Shown: positions 34,607-44,101, counted from the first letter of the stretch. The stretch: DNA of 64,000 nucleotides from Niallia circulans (GCF_007273535.1 NZ_RIBP01000004.1:124001-188000); one strand, 5' to 3'. Notes: a model not told the origin generated them from the letters alone. Translations and numbers: made by a program.

Positions 34607-34945
34607 TTATTTCAAGACAATATTTGTAAAGGCAAATTGAGTGAATGAATCGTAATCTCTTAATATAGCTTCTATATTCCAACCGGTTTGTTCCTCGACC
34701 TGAGTTCTAAACTTTTTCTTGAACAACAGAGACAGATGAAAGTCCACTTCAAGCTTTAAGCTTGGTACTTCACCTTCTAATGCAGCAGATCTTGAAGCTC
34801 TCGGATGCTTAGCTTGCAAGGTTATTATGTTTTGGTCGATTGTTACCTTCAGCAAAGTGGTGCCAGCACCAAATAAATCTTTTGATACTTTATTATAGAT
34901 TTGAGAAAGCAATCTCTTCATTTCATTCGAATCTATGATAATCAC
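34607..34945 (-). CDS. DUF2294-like small protein
   Basis: A 112-residue soluble protein. The order of elements (IYNKVSKDLFGAGTTLLKVTIDQNIITLQAKHP, then a charged helix FKKKFRTQVEEQTGWNIEAIL, then FTNIVL) resembles the DUF2294 family as I recall it, a small domain of unknown function found in Firmicutes, but similarity is only moderate. The start is unclear: the GTG at 34945 lacks a separate SD, because the AGGTGAT it begins in looks like an SD itself, and the next ATG at 34921 is 19 bases beyond. It is followed by a hairpin terminator. Confidence 0.6.
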   Translation of the reverse strand: MIIIDSNEMKRLLSQIYNKVSKDLFGAGTTLLKVTIDQNIITLQAKHPRASRSAALEGEVPSLKLEVDFHLSLLFKKKFRTQVEEQTGWNIEAILRDYDSFTQFAFTNIVLK

Positions 34946-35266
34946 CTGCCAACCAATTTATATCTGTATTATACATACCTTTTTATCTACTTACAATAGA
35001 ATGTGCGTTTTTTAATTAAAAAAATATAAAAAAACAGATTCAAACATTGTTTTTTAAGTCAAAATACGAACTATACAAACTAAAACTTCATTATTATACA
35101 CATAGAAATTAAAGAAAAAAGCACTCTTAGTCGTATATTTTATCCTGTATCATGCAAAAATTCGAGGTACTTGTCAGAATATCTGACCTTGATTTCCTTC
35201 ACCTAGTCCATTTTAATATTGTTACATCATATCATTATTAAATTATTTAGAAAATTACTTTTTTCA
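34946..35266. other. AT-rich intergenic region without recognisable gene
   Basis: Both strands were read; no open frame with an SD and no repeat was found. Its left end must hold the promoter of the 112-residue gene. Confidence 0.5.
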
Positions 35267-35267
35267 A

Positions 35268-35296
35268 AAAAAAGCAGGATTCTTGGGAATCCTGCT
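35268..35296 (-). terminator. terminator of the nag operon
   Basis: AGCAGGATTC (35273-35282) pairs with GAATCCTGCT (35287-35296). On the minus strand eight U follow. It lies about 100 bp after the PTS gene stop. Confidence 0.87.
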
Positions 35297-35393
35297 CATT
35301 CGACAGTATGAACTACTTAAAGGAGCTTCACCTAACTGCATCAATCGAGACATTTATAACAATATATCTCCAATCTTTTAATGCAACTAAGGC

Positions 35394-36851
35394 TTATTTT
35401 TCTTCCTGTCTAATCTTCTCAATTTCGTCTGCTACGAATTGCACTTGTGTACCGACGATTACTTGAATGCTTGTCGGCCCGACAATATTGATTCCCGGCA
35501 CGCCTGTAGCTTTAATTTTGTTTTGATTAACTGTATTCATATCCTTCACTTCTATTCTTAATCTTGTTACACAGTTATCAACAGATGCGACATTTGCATC
35601 GCCGCCCAAGCCGTCGTAAATTTCTGTCGCCATAACAGCAAACTTATTGTCGTTATTTATTGGTGCTGTAACAAGCGCTTCTTCTGCTGTTTCTTCTTCT
35701 TCACGTCCTGGTGTGGTCAAATTAAACTTCGTGATAAGAAAACGGAACAGTGTGTAATAGATACAAGCGAATATTAAGCCTTGAACAATCAGCATGTACG
35801 GTTTGTTCGCAAGTGGCAGTCTTGAGCTTAAGATAAAGTCAATTAAACCTCCACTGAAGGAAAAACCTGCTGTCCAATGGAAGGCAGCCGCAATTGCCAA
35901 GGAGAAGCCAGTAAGCACTGCATGAACTAAATAAAGTCCTGGTGCTGCGAACATAAAGGCAAACTCAATTGGTTCTGTCACACCTGTTACGAATGCCGCA
36001 ATACCTGCTGCTAGCATAAGGGATGCAACTTGCTTCTTTCGTTTCGTTTTTGCTGTATGGTACATTGCTAAAGCTGCTGCTGGCAAACCGAACATCATCA
36101 CAGGGAAGAAGCCTGCTTGATACATGCCAGTCACACCTTTTTCTCCCTTGCTATTCCAGAAGTTCCCTATATCATTAATTCCAGCTAAATCAAACCAAAA
36201 TACAGCATTTAAGGCATGATGGAGACCTGTCGGAATAAGCAGCCTGTTGAAGAAGCCATACAAGCCAGCTCCAATTGCTCCCAGTTTACTGATTTGTGTT
36301 CCAAATGTTACTAAGCCACTGTAAATTGCCGGCCATAAGAACAATAGAATAACTGCAACTACTAGCATGCTAACAGCACTTAAAATCGGCACAAGTCTTT
36401 TTCCACTGAAAAACGCAAATGCAGCGGGAAGCTGTGTTTTACTGAACTTATTATACATAACGGATGCAACAATACCGGAAAGCATCCCAATAAAGGCATT
36501 TTCAATTTTGGTAAAAGCAACATTCACATCTTCCGGATTAATGCCTTGAAGCATTGCGACGGAATCTGTGGATAATAATGTTTTAATAACGAGAAAAGCA
36601 ACTAAACCACTTAATGCAGCAGAACCGTCCTTGTCCTTCGATAGCCCTAACGCTACTCCTACTGCAAACAAATATGGAATATTATCAAGAATGGAAGAAC
36701 CAGCCTTAACTAGAAAAGCGGCTGTTGGACTGTCTGCTCCCCATCCAGAAGGGTCGATTGCATAACCTATCCCCATAAGTATCGCTGCCGCTGGCAATAC
36801 AGCTACAGGCAGCATTAAAGCTCGACCAAGTTTTTGCAAATAAGCTTTCAT
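35394..36851 (-). CDS. nagP: PTS EIIBC component, N-acetylglucosamine type
   Basis: A 485-residue fusion of a membrane EIIC domain (about 1-375, with LMLPVAVLPAAAILMG, FLFSGKRLVPIL-like and GVTEPIEFAFMFAAPGLY motifs) and a cytoplasmic EIIB domain (about 405-485) with the phosphorylated Cys in VDNCVTRLRIEVKD. The glucose-type EIIC matches NagP of Bacillus. There is no EIIA part, so a glucose-type EIIA from elsewhere must phosphorylate it. It is the last gene of the nagA-nagB-nagR-murQ operon. Because murQ sits just upstream and no separate MurNAc permease is present, MurNAc transport is also possible. Confidence 0.87.
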   Translation of the reverse strand: MKAYLQKLGRALMLPVAVLPAAAILMGIGYAIDPSGWGADSPTAAFLVKAGSSILDNIPYLFAVGVALGLSKDKDGSAALSGLVAFLVIKTLLSTDSVAMLQGINPEDVNVAFTKIENAFIGMLSGIVASVMYNKFSKTQLPAAFAFFSGKRLVPILSAVSMLVVAVILLFLWPAIYSGLVTFGTQISKLGAIGAGLYGFFNRLLIPTGLHHALNAVFWFDLAGINDIGNFWNSKGEKGVTGMYQAGFFPVMMFGLPAAALAMYHTAKTKRKKQVASLMLAAGIAAFVTGVTEPIEFAFMFAAPGLYLVHAVLTGFSLAIAAAFHWTAGFSFSGGLIDFILSSRLPLANKPYMLIVQGLIFACIYYTLFRFLITKFNLTTPGREEEETAEEALVTAPINNDNKFAVMATEIYDGLGGDANVASVDNCVTRLRIEVKDMNTVNQNKIKATGVPGINIVGPTSIQVIVGTQVQFVADEIEKIRQEEK

Positions 36852-36927
36852 GATTTTTTTCCCCTTTAGTTTCTTAAATAAAAATACTCTCTCTAAATAC
36901 TGTCAGTATGAAACCTTTACTTTATAT

Positions 36928-37848
36928 TTAAGGTTTTTTGTCCTTCACATCATGAAAGTACTGTTGAATTGCTTTTTTTAAATGACCACCTGTGGCTTCT
37001 AAAAAAGTCTTTGCCTCCGTTGATGTGCCGCCTGTCAATAGAATAAAAGCAGCTGATTTTAGATCATGGTTTGTGTCCTCAAGAGCTGCTCGCGCCGCTT
37101 CCTCTGTTGCAGCTGTCATGTTGATTAGCATCTGCACAGCTCTGTTTACAAGCTTCCTGTTAATCAGCTTCATATCTATCATTTCATTTTGATACGTTTT
37201 GCCAAGCTTTGTCATCGTTGCAGTTGACAGCATATTTAAAATCATCTTTTGGGCAGTTCCCGCCTTAAGCCTTGTTGAACCCCGTATAGCCTCTGGTCCT
37301 GTCGGCGCCTCAATCCCAATATCACAGGTTGCTGTTAATGCAGTACGCTCGTTATTGCTTATCCCCACTGTAAGTGCGCCAAGGTCAGCTGCGTATTCAG
37401 CCGCAGCAAGGACGAAAGGCGTTGAGCCACTCGCAGTTACTCCGATAACAACATCTGCCTGCGTTAAGGAATGGTTTTTCAGGGCAGTAATAATCCAGCT
37501 ATCATCATCTTCTGTTTCCTCAAGAGAATTCCACATCGCCTCATATCCGCCTGCAAGGAGGGGAATCCACCTATTTTGCGCAATGGAAAACGTCGGGACT
37601 AGTTCGACTGCATCAACCACAGCTAATCTCCCGCTCGTTCCTGCGCCGATAACAAAGCATCTACCTCCGAGCTGCCATCTTTCAACAATTGCATCAACAG
37701 CATGACTTATATGGGTAAGGGCCCCGCGGACTGCCTTTGCAACTCCTTTATCCTCATTGTTCATGAATTGCACAATCTCAAACGAAGACCATTCATCCAA
37801 CCCAATACTGTGAGGGTTTTGTTGCTCGGTTCCTGTTAATTTGTTCAT
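36928..37848 (-). CDS. murQ: N-acetylmuramic acid 6-phosphate etherase
   Basis: A 306-residue SIS-domain enzyme that removes lactate from MurNAc 6-phosphate to give GlcNAc 6-phosphate. Family motifs are FVIGAGTSGRLAVVDAVELVPTF (about 66), GVTASGSTPFVLAAAEYA and GPEAIRGSTRLKAGTAQKMILN, the signature loop of the GCKR/MurQ group. Its product is the substrate of NagA in the same operon, which ties peptidoglycan recycling to amino-sugar use. It lies 4 bp after the nagR gene. Confidence 0.94.
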   Translation of the reverse strand: MNKLTGTEQQNPHSIGLDEWSSFEIVQFMNNEDKGVAKAVRGALTHISHAVDAIVERWQLGGRCFVIGAGTSGRLAVVDAVELVPTFSIAQNRWIPLLAGGYEAMWNSLEETEDDDSWIITALKNHSLTQADVVIGVTASGSTPFVLAAAEYAADLGALTVGISNNERTALTATCDIGIEAPTGPEAIRGSTRLKAGTAQKMILNMLSTATMTKLGKTYQNEMIDMKLINRKLVNRAVQMLINMTAATEEAARAALEDTNHDLKSAAFILLTGGTSTEAKTFLEATGGHLKKAIQQYFHDVKDKKP

Positions 37849-37852
37849 AGTT

Positions 37853-38569
37853 TCACCTCTTCATATCGATGACAAATTTATAACGATCTCCTCTGTAAAT
37901 CGATTTAACATATTCAAATGCTTCACCGTTTTGCAAATAGCTGAACCTCTCGATAAGTAAAACAGGGTCGCCTTCTTCAATTTGCAGAATAGAGCATTCG
38001 CTTTTTTGAGCAAGTGATGACTCCAGTGTTTGTGTTGCATGACTGATGTTTAGCCCCAGCTCATTTTCAATATATTCGTAAAGAGATGCATGAACAGTTT
38101 CTTCTGTTAAATCAGTGATGATATTTGCCGGTAAATAAGATATTTCAAGTGCCATTGGACTTTCGTCTGCAAGCCTCAGCCGGCTCACTTCATATACCGG
38201 CACACCTTCTGTTATCTTCAGCTTTGCGGCAATATTCTTGTCCGAACTTATTTGCTGGAAGGAAAGAATTTTCGTTAACGGCTTTAATCCTCTTGATCGC
38301 ATATCCTCTGAAAAGCTCGTCAATCCGGAAAGGGGCTGCTCAACCTTTTGTTCTGCGACAAATGTTCCCTTGCCCCGCTTTCTAACTAAAATGCCTTCAT
38401 TAACAAGATTATTGATTGCTTGGCGGACAGTCATTCTGCTTATATCATATTTCTCTGAGAATTCTCGTTCAGAGCTGATTGGATCACCTGGATTAAGTCC
38501 TTTCACAAGCTCCTTGATTTCCATCTCCAGCTGAAAATAGATTGGAATATGGGAATCCTTAATAATCAA
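37853..38569 (-). CDS. nagR: NagR/YvoA-type GntR regulator
   Basis: A 238-residue HutC-subfamily regulator. The winged helix (about 8-75) includes ISSEREFSEKYDISRMTVRQAI and the wing LVRKRGKGTFVA; the UTRA domain (about 95-235) includes LKPLTKILSFQQISSDK. This matches NagR (YvoA), which represses amino-sugar genes until glucosamine 6-phosphate or GlcNAc 6-phosphate binds. Its first codons overlap the end of nagB by 4 bp. A dre-like operator precedes nagA. Confidence 0.92.
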   Translation of the reverse strand: MIIKDSHIPIYFQLEMEIKELVKGLNPGDPISSEREFSEKYDISRMTVRQAINNLVNEGILVRKRGKGTFVAEQKVEQPLSGLTSFSEDMRSRGLKPLTKILSFQQISSDKNIAAKLKITEGVPVYEVSRLRLADESPMALEISYLPANIITDLTEETVHASLYEYIENELGLNISHATQTLESSLAQKSECSILQIEEGDPVLLIERFSYLQNGEAFEYVKSIYRGDRYKFVIDMKR

Positions 38570-39318
38570 CGGTTAACACTTCCTTCTTTTTCCTTCAATA
38601 ATGCCAATGCTTCACTGTCTGCAATTATAGTTACATCAGGATGCTCCTTCAAAATAGAGGCAGGAATATCCTCTGTCACCTCTGTTTTAAAGAGGTTGTA
38701 CAATATTGGTGCTTTCTTTGCCCCTGATGCCAGTAAAATAATTTTTCTGCTTTTCATAATGGTCGATATCCCCATTGAAATAGCATGTGTCGGCACATCA
38801 TCCTTATTCTCAAAATACCTTGCATTGGCATCTCTTGTCGATGGATCCAATTCAACTACACCAGTCTTTGAGGAGAAGGGCGTTCCAGGTTCATTAAACC
38901 CTATATGGCCATTCTCGCCAATCCCAAGGACTTGAAGATCCACTCCGCCTAAATCTTTAATCAGTTGCTCATAATCCTTTGCATCTTGCTCATATGGCGG
39001 TGTTTCTGCCTTTGGAAGATGAATATTTTTTCGTTTCAGGTTGATATGATCGAACAGATGCTTATCCATATAATAGGTGTAGCTTTGATCACTGTTCTTT
39101 TCTAACCCGACATATTCATCTAGGTTCACTGTTTTAATGTTTTCATAAGATGTTGTATTTTGCTTATAATCCTCTACAAGACGTTTATAGGTTCCTGCAG
39201 GTGTTCCTCCAGTTGCCAATCCAATTACAGCTTCTGGCTTTTCCTTCACCAGATTAATAACAACCTCTGCTGCTTGCTCACTCATTTGTTCATAGTTATC
39301 TACTTCAATCCATCTCAT
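38566..39318 (-). CDS. nagB: glucosamine-6-phosphate deaminase
   Basis: A 250-residue enzyme converting glucosamine 6-phosphate to fructose 6-phosphate and ammonia. Motifs are IGLATGGTPAGTYKRLVED (phosphate loop), VNLDEYVGLEKNSDQSY (catalytic Asp region), LGIGENGHIGFNEPG (catalytic His/Glu) and THAISMGISTIM. The short length without the C-terminal allosteric tail matches Bacillus NagB. Its first base is the last base of nagA, so the two are translationally coupled. Confidence 0.95.
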   Translation of the reverse strand: MRWIEVDNYEQMSEQAAEVVINLVKEKPEAVIGLATGGTPAGTYKRLVEDYKQNTTSYENIKTVNLDEYVGLEKNSDQSYTYYMDKHLFDHINLKRKNIHLPKAETPPYEQDAKDYEQLIKDLGGVDLQVLGIGENGHIGFNEPGTPFSSKTGVVELDPSTRDANARYFENKDDVPTHAISMGISTIMKSRKIILLASGAKKAPILYNLFKTEVTEDIPASILKEHPDVTIIADSEALALLKEKEGSVNR

Positions 39319-40523
39319 TACAATGCACCTCCAGATTTTGTTGCGATTATTCCTTTACATATAGTCAAGACAACTTCATTGTTTGCATTTAATACAACCA
39401 AGTCCGCGTCCTTCCCTGCTTTTATACTTCCTTTTTTATCCAAAACACCAATCTGTCTTGCAGGATTATAGGATCCCATTACGATGACATCCTCTAAGGA
39501 ACAGCCTGTAAATGCCATCATATTAGTAAGAGCATCGTTCATTTTTAACGTGCTTCCAGCAAGGGCTCCACTTTCTAACAGAGCTTTACCATCTTTAACA
39601 ATCACCTTTTGGCCGCCGAGTGAGGAAATTCCATCTTCAAGCCATTTTGCTCTCATGCTGTCAGTGATTAAGATAATATTATCCTTGCCTTTTTGCTTAA
39701 ACGTCAGTTTGACTATTTCCGGATGAATATGAACTCCATCGACAATCATCTCTGCTGTCAGCTCATCATGAAGGAGTGCACCACCTGCCGTTCCAGGATC
39801 TCTGTGATGGAAGCCTCTCATCCCATTATATAAATGGGTAACATGATTCACTCCCGCTTTAATCGCATCGACGACCTCTTCATATACAGCATCAGTATGC
39901 CCCATTGAAGCAACAATGCCATTTTCTTTTAAATAAGCTGCCAACTCTAGCCCATTTTCTTTTTCAGGCGCTAATGTTACAAGGCGGATATGGTCACAAG
40001 CCAGTGCATTCCATTTCTTAAAAAGCTCAATATCTGCCAGCTTAATAGCATTTAGCGGCTGTGCACCTGCTCTCTTTTCATTAATAAAGGGGCCTTCGAG
40101 ATGAACTCCAAGCATTTCTGCTTTACCTGAACCATTGGCCGTTTTCATATAGGCAGCAATGCTTTCTAAAGCAGCTTCAATCTCTTCTTGCCCTTGTGTC
40201 ATAGTTGTTGCCAAGAAGCTAGTTGTTCCTTCATATGGCAAAATACTTGCGATTGTCGCAAGACCATCCTTTGTCCCATCCATCGCATCAGCATCGTTTG
40301 CTCCGTGAATATGAATATCAATCATCCCGGGAATTAGTTTGCTCCCCTTTGGAAAAGATATTGTCTGTACATCCGCTTTCTCGTCTTTCCAATCAGCAGT
40401 TTTCCCATAAGACTGGATGCTTCCTTGTTCGATAAGCAAGAAGCCATCGGAAATAACTTCATCTTCTGTATAAATGATTAAGTCCTTAAGAAGTAAAGAC
40501 TCGCCAGTACTCTTGATTGACAT
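39318..40523 (-). CDS. nagA: N-acetylglucosamine-6-phosphate deacetylase
   Basis: A 401-residue amidohydrolase that removes acetate from GlcNAc 6-phosphate. Metal and active-site motifs are IPGMIDIHIHGANDAD (about 61), LGVHLEGPFINEKRAGAQP (about 130), MGHTDA, VTHLYNGMRGFHHRDPG and LITDSMRA (catalytic Asp). Length and motif order are standard for NagA. It is the first gene of the operon, with a dre-like operator and a cre-like site upstream. Confidence 0.95.
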   Translation of the reverse strand: MSIKSTGESLLLKDLIIYTEDEVISDGFLLIEQGSIQSYGKTADWKDEKADVQTISFPKGSKLIPGMIDIHIHGANDADAMDGTKDGLATIASILPYEGTTSFLATTMTQGQEEIEAALESIAAYMKTANGSGKAEMLGVHLEGPFINEKRAGAQPLNAIKLADIELFKKWNALACDHIRLVTLAPEKENGLELAAYLKENGIVASMGHTDAVYEEVVDAIKAGVNHVTHLYNGMRGFHHRDPGTAGGALLHDELTAEMIVDGVHIHPEIVKLTFKQKGKDNIILITDSMRAKWLEDGISSLGGQKVIVKDGKALLESGALAGSTLKMNDALTNMMAFTGCSLEDVIVMGSYNPARQIGVLDKKGSIKAGKDADLVVLNANNEVVLTICKGIIATKSGGAL

Positions 40524-40568
40524 AACAAAATCCCTTCTTACTTTAATTTATTTAAAAACTATATAACT

Positions 40569-40584
40569 AGATGTCTATACCAGT
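40569..40584 (-). promoter_or_regulatory. dre-like operator (NagR) before nagA
   Basis: AGATGTCTATACCAGT reads on the minus strand as ACTGGTATAGACATCT, close to the NagR/DasR consensus built on A(C/T)TGGTCTAGACCA. It is about 46 bp upstream of the nagA start, in promoter position. Confidence 0.65.
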
Positions 40585-40668
40585 TATCTTAACATGTATT
40601 AATTCTAGCAAATATCTGCAATATTGCTAGAATTTTCTTAGATTATCTTTCAAAACAGCCACTTTATC

Positions 40669-40683
40669 AGAAACCGCTTACAG
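40669..40683 (-). promoter_or_regulatory. cre-like site before nagA
   Basis: On the minus strand CTGTAAGCGGTTTCT matches the cre consensus at 13 of 15 positions. It lies about 150 bp upstream of nagA. The remaining part of this gap, 40684-40875, must hold the promoter of the divergent glycosyltransferase. Confidence 0.45.
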
Positions 40684-40875
40684 ACAAATTATAAATGAAG
40701 GCTATTTACTTTGTCAATACAACTTATAGTCTTTACCACCTTTTGGATTTTATTACTAAAACAAGCATAATTTTTCGTGAAATGTATAGTTTTATAGTAA
40801 ATATTTAATAATGATACTACCCATTTTAAACTTTTAGAAACATCAATTAACTATACAGAAAGGCTTGAATGATAG

Positions 40876-42423
40876 ATGAACCTTCTCTCTTTTGCATTGA
40901 AAAACAAAAATGTAAGTGACTACGACATTATTCAGCACCAAAGTAAAACAATGGATCCGGTTATAACAGTAGTCACCCCTGTTTTCAATAATGCTGCTAC
41001 CATTAAGAAAACAATCGATTCTGTTTTAAATCAAACATTAAGCGATCAAATTGAATATATTCTGGTAGACGATGGTTCAACAGACAAGACACGGTCCATT
41101 CTTCGTGATTACAGCAGTAACCATCCAAATATAAAGCTTGCACTGCTAAAAAGGAATACTGGCACACCTGCTTTTCCAAGAAATTTAGGAATCGAACTTG
41201 CTAGTGCGCCGTATATTTCTTTCCTTGATGCCGATGATTGGTTCGAATTATCTGGATTAGAGAAGCTTTATCGCGTGCTTAAGGAGACAGGCGATGATTA
41301 TGTAGTCGGAAAAACGGTCAAAATACGGACGGATGGAGCCTCTATCGTTGGCGAACACGAATCCAGCACAGAGCGGAGAAATGTTCCCCCAGCTTCTATC
41401 CCTCATATTTTCCATCACTTAGGGCCAAGGGCAAGAATGATGAAAACAAGGATAATTAAAGAGAATAATATCCAATTCCCTGCAATGAAGTTTGCAGAGG
41501 ACAAGCAGTTCTTTATGGATGTATTGGCCTGCTGCAAAACCATCTCAACAACGAAAGATGTCATCTACTATTTGAACAGACAAAATGAAAATAAAGGCTC
41601 GTTAACTTCACGGACAAATGTGCTTGAAAAGATGAAATGCAATCAAAAGGTGATACGTTATTTTAAAGAAAAAGAGCTTGATTCTGACATAAAAAAAATG
41701 ATATTAAACAGATTATTCGAATTTGACTGCTTTACAGGCTTCATCAATCGCTATCATACGCTTAGAACTAATAGTCCGTCATACAAACAAAAAGCCAATG
41801 ACTATATGAAAAGAAAAGCCTATGCTTGGACAATGAAAAAAACATTAAAAGCAGCAAATGATTTGGATTATGACATTAGTGACCATTTCTTTAAACCAAT
41901 TAACAAGGTATGCTATGAGCTTTTCAGGAACGGAAAATATAGCGAGATTGAAGAGCTGTTTCGCTGGAATGCAAATGAAAAAATCAAGAACTATCATTTT
42001 GTTGAAAATAAAGCCTTCTATATAACACCATTGCAGGAACCGTATAAATATATCACTGTTCCAATATATGCAGAGCTCACTGACTGCATTGTCGTTAATG
42101 ATCATATCCAACTTCATATTAAAGCAGTTGGTGACAATTCTGCTTCCATAAATGAGCTTTTGCTTCGCGACAGACAATCGCAAGCATCTGAATTTAGCAT
42201 ACAAGCCACTGTTCAAAATAATGGTGAAGGTATCTTATCCCTACCAATAGATTGGATAAATTCTCTGCCGAAAGCTGTTTATAATATTTACTTGCGCTAC
42301 AATGACTATCAAAAGGTCCAATTGCATATTCCAAGCCTAATGGACGGCTTAAAAAGTTCGCAGCACAAAAACTGCCACTTTTATTCGACCATTAATCAGA
42401 ATTTAGCATTGAAAGTTAAATAA
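40876..42423 (+). CDS. GT2 glycosyltransferase, TarS/wall-polymer type
   Basis: A 515-residue protein. The N-terminal GT-A domain (about 28-250) has ITVVTPVFNNAATIKKTIDS, the nucleotide-binding ILVDDGSTDKT, FPRNLGIELASAPYISFLDADDWF (DxD metal motif) and the catalytic-region MKFAEDKQFFMDVLACC. The order, including the AED motif and a following aromatic stretch, recalls the teichoic-acid glycosyltransferases TarS/TarP. A helical middle (about 270-380) and a C-terminal beta-rich domain (about 390-500) also fit the TarS plan. No membrane segment is seen. The nearby nag genes make UDP-GlcNAc a reasonable donor, but donor and acceptor are inference. The SD (GAAAGG) is 12 bases upstream, rather far, and the start is not certain. 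Confidence 0.75.
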   Translation: MNLLSFALKNKNVSDYDIIQHQSKTMDPVITVVTPVFNNAATIKKTIDSVLNQTLSDQIEYILVDDGSTDKTRSILRDYSSNHPNIKLALLKRNTGTPAFPRNLGIELASAPYISFLDADDWFELSGLEKLYRVLKETGDDYVVGKTVKIRTDGASIVGEHESSTERRNVPPASIPHIFHHLGPRARMMKTRIIKENNIQFPAMKFAEDKQFFMDVLACCKTISTTKDVIYYLNRQNENKGSLTSRTNVLEKMKCNQKVIRYFKEKELDSDIKKMILNRLFEFDCFTGFINRYHTLRTNSPSYKQKANDYMKRKAYAWTMKKTLKAANDLDYDISDHFFKPINKVCYELFRNGKYSEIEELFRWNANEKIKNYHFVENKAFYITPLQEPYKYITVPIYAELTDCIVVNDHIQLHIKAVGDNSASINELLLRDRQSQASEFSIQATVQNNGEGILSLPIDWINSLPKAVYNIYLRYNDYQKVQLHIPSLMDGLKSSQHKNCHFYSTINQNLALKVK

Positions 42424-42532
42424 TTGTTTCAAGAAAATGAGGAAGAGTCAATACAACCTTTACCATCTCTAATTACGAATATTAAATAATTTATTCTAGC
42501 TGTGAACTTGATTGGAGCTTATGATGTCTGAC

Positions 42533-42790
42533 TTTAAAATTAGTTCTTTTCTGCGCTACACACACTCGCTTTCTGCGGGGAAAGCTTCAGCCTCCTCAGC
42601 TTCGTCTGTGGGGTCTAAGCCTTTCCTCTATTTTCCCTTAGTAGTCGATTGTCTTCTGCTACATTCCAATAAGATTTTTAATCTTGTAATTATGCAGTAA
42701 ACAATGTAAAAACCGAACAATTCTATTAATATAATGCTTCAATAGAATAGTTCGGTTTATGATTAGACTTAAATACTTATGTCCAAGCCT
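42533..42790 (-). repeat. composite intergenic repeat, copy 1
   Basis: Read on the minus strand from just after the GH4 stop it has three parts. These are GACATAAGTATTTAAGTC; a long hairpin built on AAACCGAAC and GTTCGGTTT (42710-42758); and a block with GGAATGTAG, CCCCGCAGAAAGCGAGTG and AACTAATTTTAAAGTC. The same parts in the same order recur at 54310-54502. The third block resembles a dispersed Bacillaceae repeat I remember, built around ACTCGCTTTCCGCGGGG. It lies between two convergent genes and supplies a terminator-like hairpin. Confidence 0.75.
42710..42758. terminator. long hairpin within repeat copy 1
   Basis: AAACCGAACAATTCTATT (42710-42727) pairs with AATAGAATAGTTCGGTTT (42741-42758) with one mismatch. 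An A-run lies on the left, giving a U-run on the minus strand. It probably terminates the alpha-galactoside operon. Confidence 0.75.
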
Positions 42791-42799
42791 ATCAGGTTA

Positions 42800-44101
42800 T
42801 CATTCAAATTTCGGCAGCCAATGTCCGTGTGCTTCTATTAAATCGTCACACATAGCGACAATATCATCCATTGACAGTTCTGCAGCTGTATGTGGATCAA
42901 GTAAGGCTGCTTGGTATATATGTTCCTTTTTTCTTGTGACAGCAGCTTCAATAGTTAGAAGTTGTGTGTTTATATTCGTTCTGTTTAATGCGGCCAGCTG
43001 TTCTGGCAGCTCCCCAATATAGCAAGGCAATATTCCGTTTCTATCGACAAGACATGGTACCTCAACACATGCTTTTTCAGGGAGATTGCTGATAAGCCCG
43101 CCCGTATTCAGTACGTTTCCGCCAAATTTAAAAGGGATATTTGTTTCAATTGCTTCAATGATTCGTGACCCATATTCATGTGAGCGCACATGTGTTAGAT
43201 TGCTGTTATGTACAAGCTCCTCCCGCATTTTTTTCCAGTTTTCGATTTGCTGGACACAGCGACGCGGATATTCATCTAACGGAATCTGAAATCGGTCGAT
43301 CAGTTCAGGATAACGACCCTTTATAAAGTATGGATGGTATTCGGCATTATGCTCAGATGATTCTGTTACATAGTATCCGAATTTATCCATTAATTCGAAT
43401 CGCACCATGTCTGTGTGCTTTTCGAGCTGCTTTTCCTTCGCACGTCGCTTTATTTCCGGATAAAGGTCTTTTCCATCTGCCTTTACCTCCAATAGCCAAG
43501 CCATATGGTTAATACCGGCAATTTTCTCCTCCACGTTTTTTGCTTTTATCCCGAGTGACTTTAAGAGATGTGATGTACAAACCTGTACACTGTGACAAAG
43601 CCCGACTGTTTTAACATTTGTGTAGCGCAGCATCGCTCCAGTAAGCGCTGCCATCGGATTCGTATAATTGAGAAACAATGCATCTGGACAAACCTCTTCC
43701 ATGTCCGCTGCAAACTCAAGCATAACAGGAATTGTTCGTAAGCTCCGAAAAATACCACCTATTCCAACAGTATCTGCGATTGTCTGGCGTAGTCCGTATT
43801 TCTTTGGAATCTCAAAGTCTATGACCGTACTTGGCTTATAGCCGCCAACTTGAATAGCATTGATGACATACTTTGCTCCTCTTAACGCTTCCTTTCGATC
43901 TGTGTACGCCTTAACAGTAACATGGCAATTATAATTATTCTTTAGATTGTTGAGCATATTTTCCGAATCCGTAAGCCGCACCTCATCAATATCAAACAGA
44001 GCGAATTCAAATCCCTCAAGGGCAGGGACCATCATACAATCTCCCAGAACATTTTTTGCAAACACAGTGCTTCCTGCACCAATAAATGTGATTCTCGCCA
44101 T
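42800..44101 (-). CDS. melA: GH4 alpha-galactosidase
   Basis: A 433-residue NAD- and Mn-dependent GH4 enzyme that hydrolyses alpha-galactosides such as melibiose and raffinose in the cytoplasm. The Rossmann motif is ITFIGAGSTVFAKN. FLNYTNPMAALTGA, VGLCHSVQ (metal Cys) and AGINHMAWLLEV (metal His) are the GH4 active-site blocks, and their form matches MelA more than phospho-glycosidases. SD GGGGAG precedes the ATG. It is the last gene of the operon that also encodes a sugar ABC importer. Confidence 0.92.
   Translation of the reverse strand: MARITFIGAGSTVFAKNVLGDCMMVPALEGFEFALFDIDEVRLTDSENMLNNLKNNYNCHVTVKAYTDRKEALRGAKYVINAIQVGGYKPSTVIDFEIPKKYGLRQTIADTVGIGGIFRSLRTIPVMLEFAADMEEVCPDALFLNYTNPMAALTGAMLRYTNVKTVGLCHSVQVCTSHLLKSLGIKAKNVEEKIAGINHMAWLLEVKADGKDLYPEIKRRAKEKQLEKHTDMVRFELMDKFGYYVTESSEHNAEYHPYFIKGRYPELIDRFQIPLDEYPRRCVQQIENWKKMREELVHNSNLTHVRSHEYGSRIIEAIETNIPFKFGGNVLNTGGLISNLPEKACVEVPCLVDRNGILPCYIGELPEQLAALNRTNINTQLLTIEAAVTRKKEHIYQAALLDPHTAAELSMDDIVAMCDDLIEAHGHWLPKFE

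Noticed and set aside
37199..37705. Plus-strand frame of 168 residues opposite murQ
   Set aside because: Shadow of a well-supported murQ gene on the other strand; no SD.
42500..42700. Small protein frame in the intergenic repeat
   Set aside because: The sequence is the non-coding composite repeat, whose second copy does not keep the frame.
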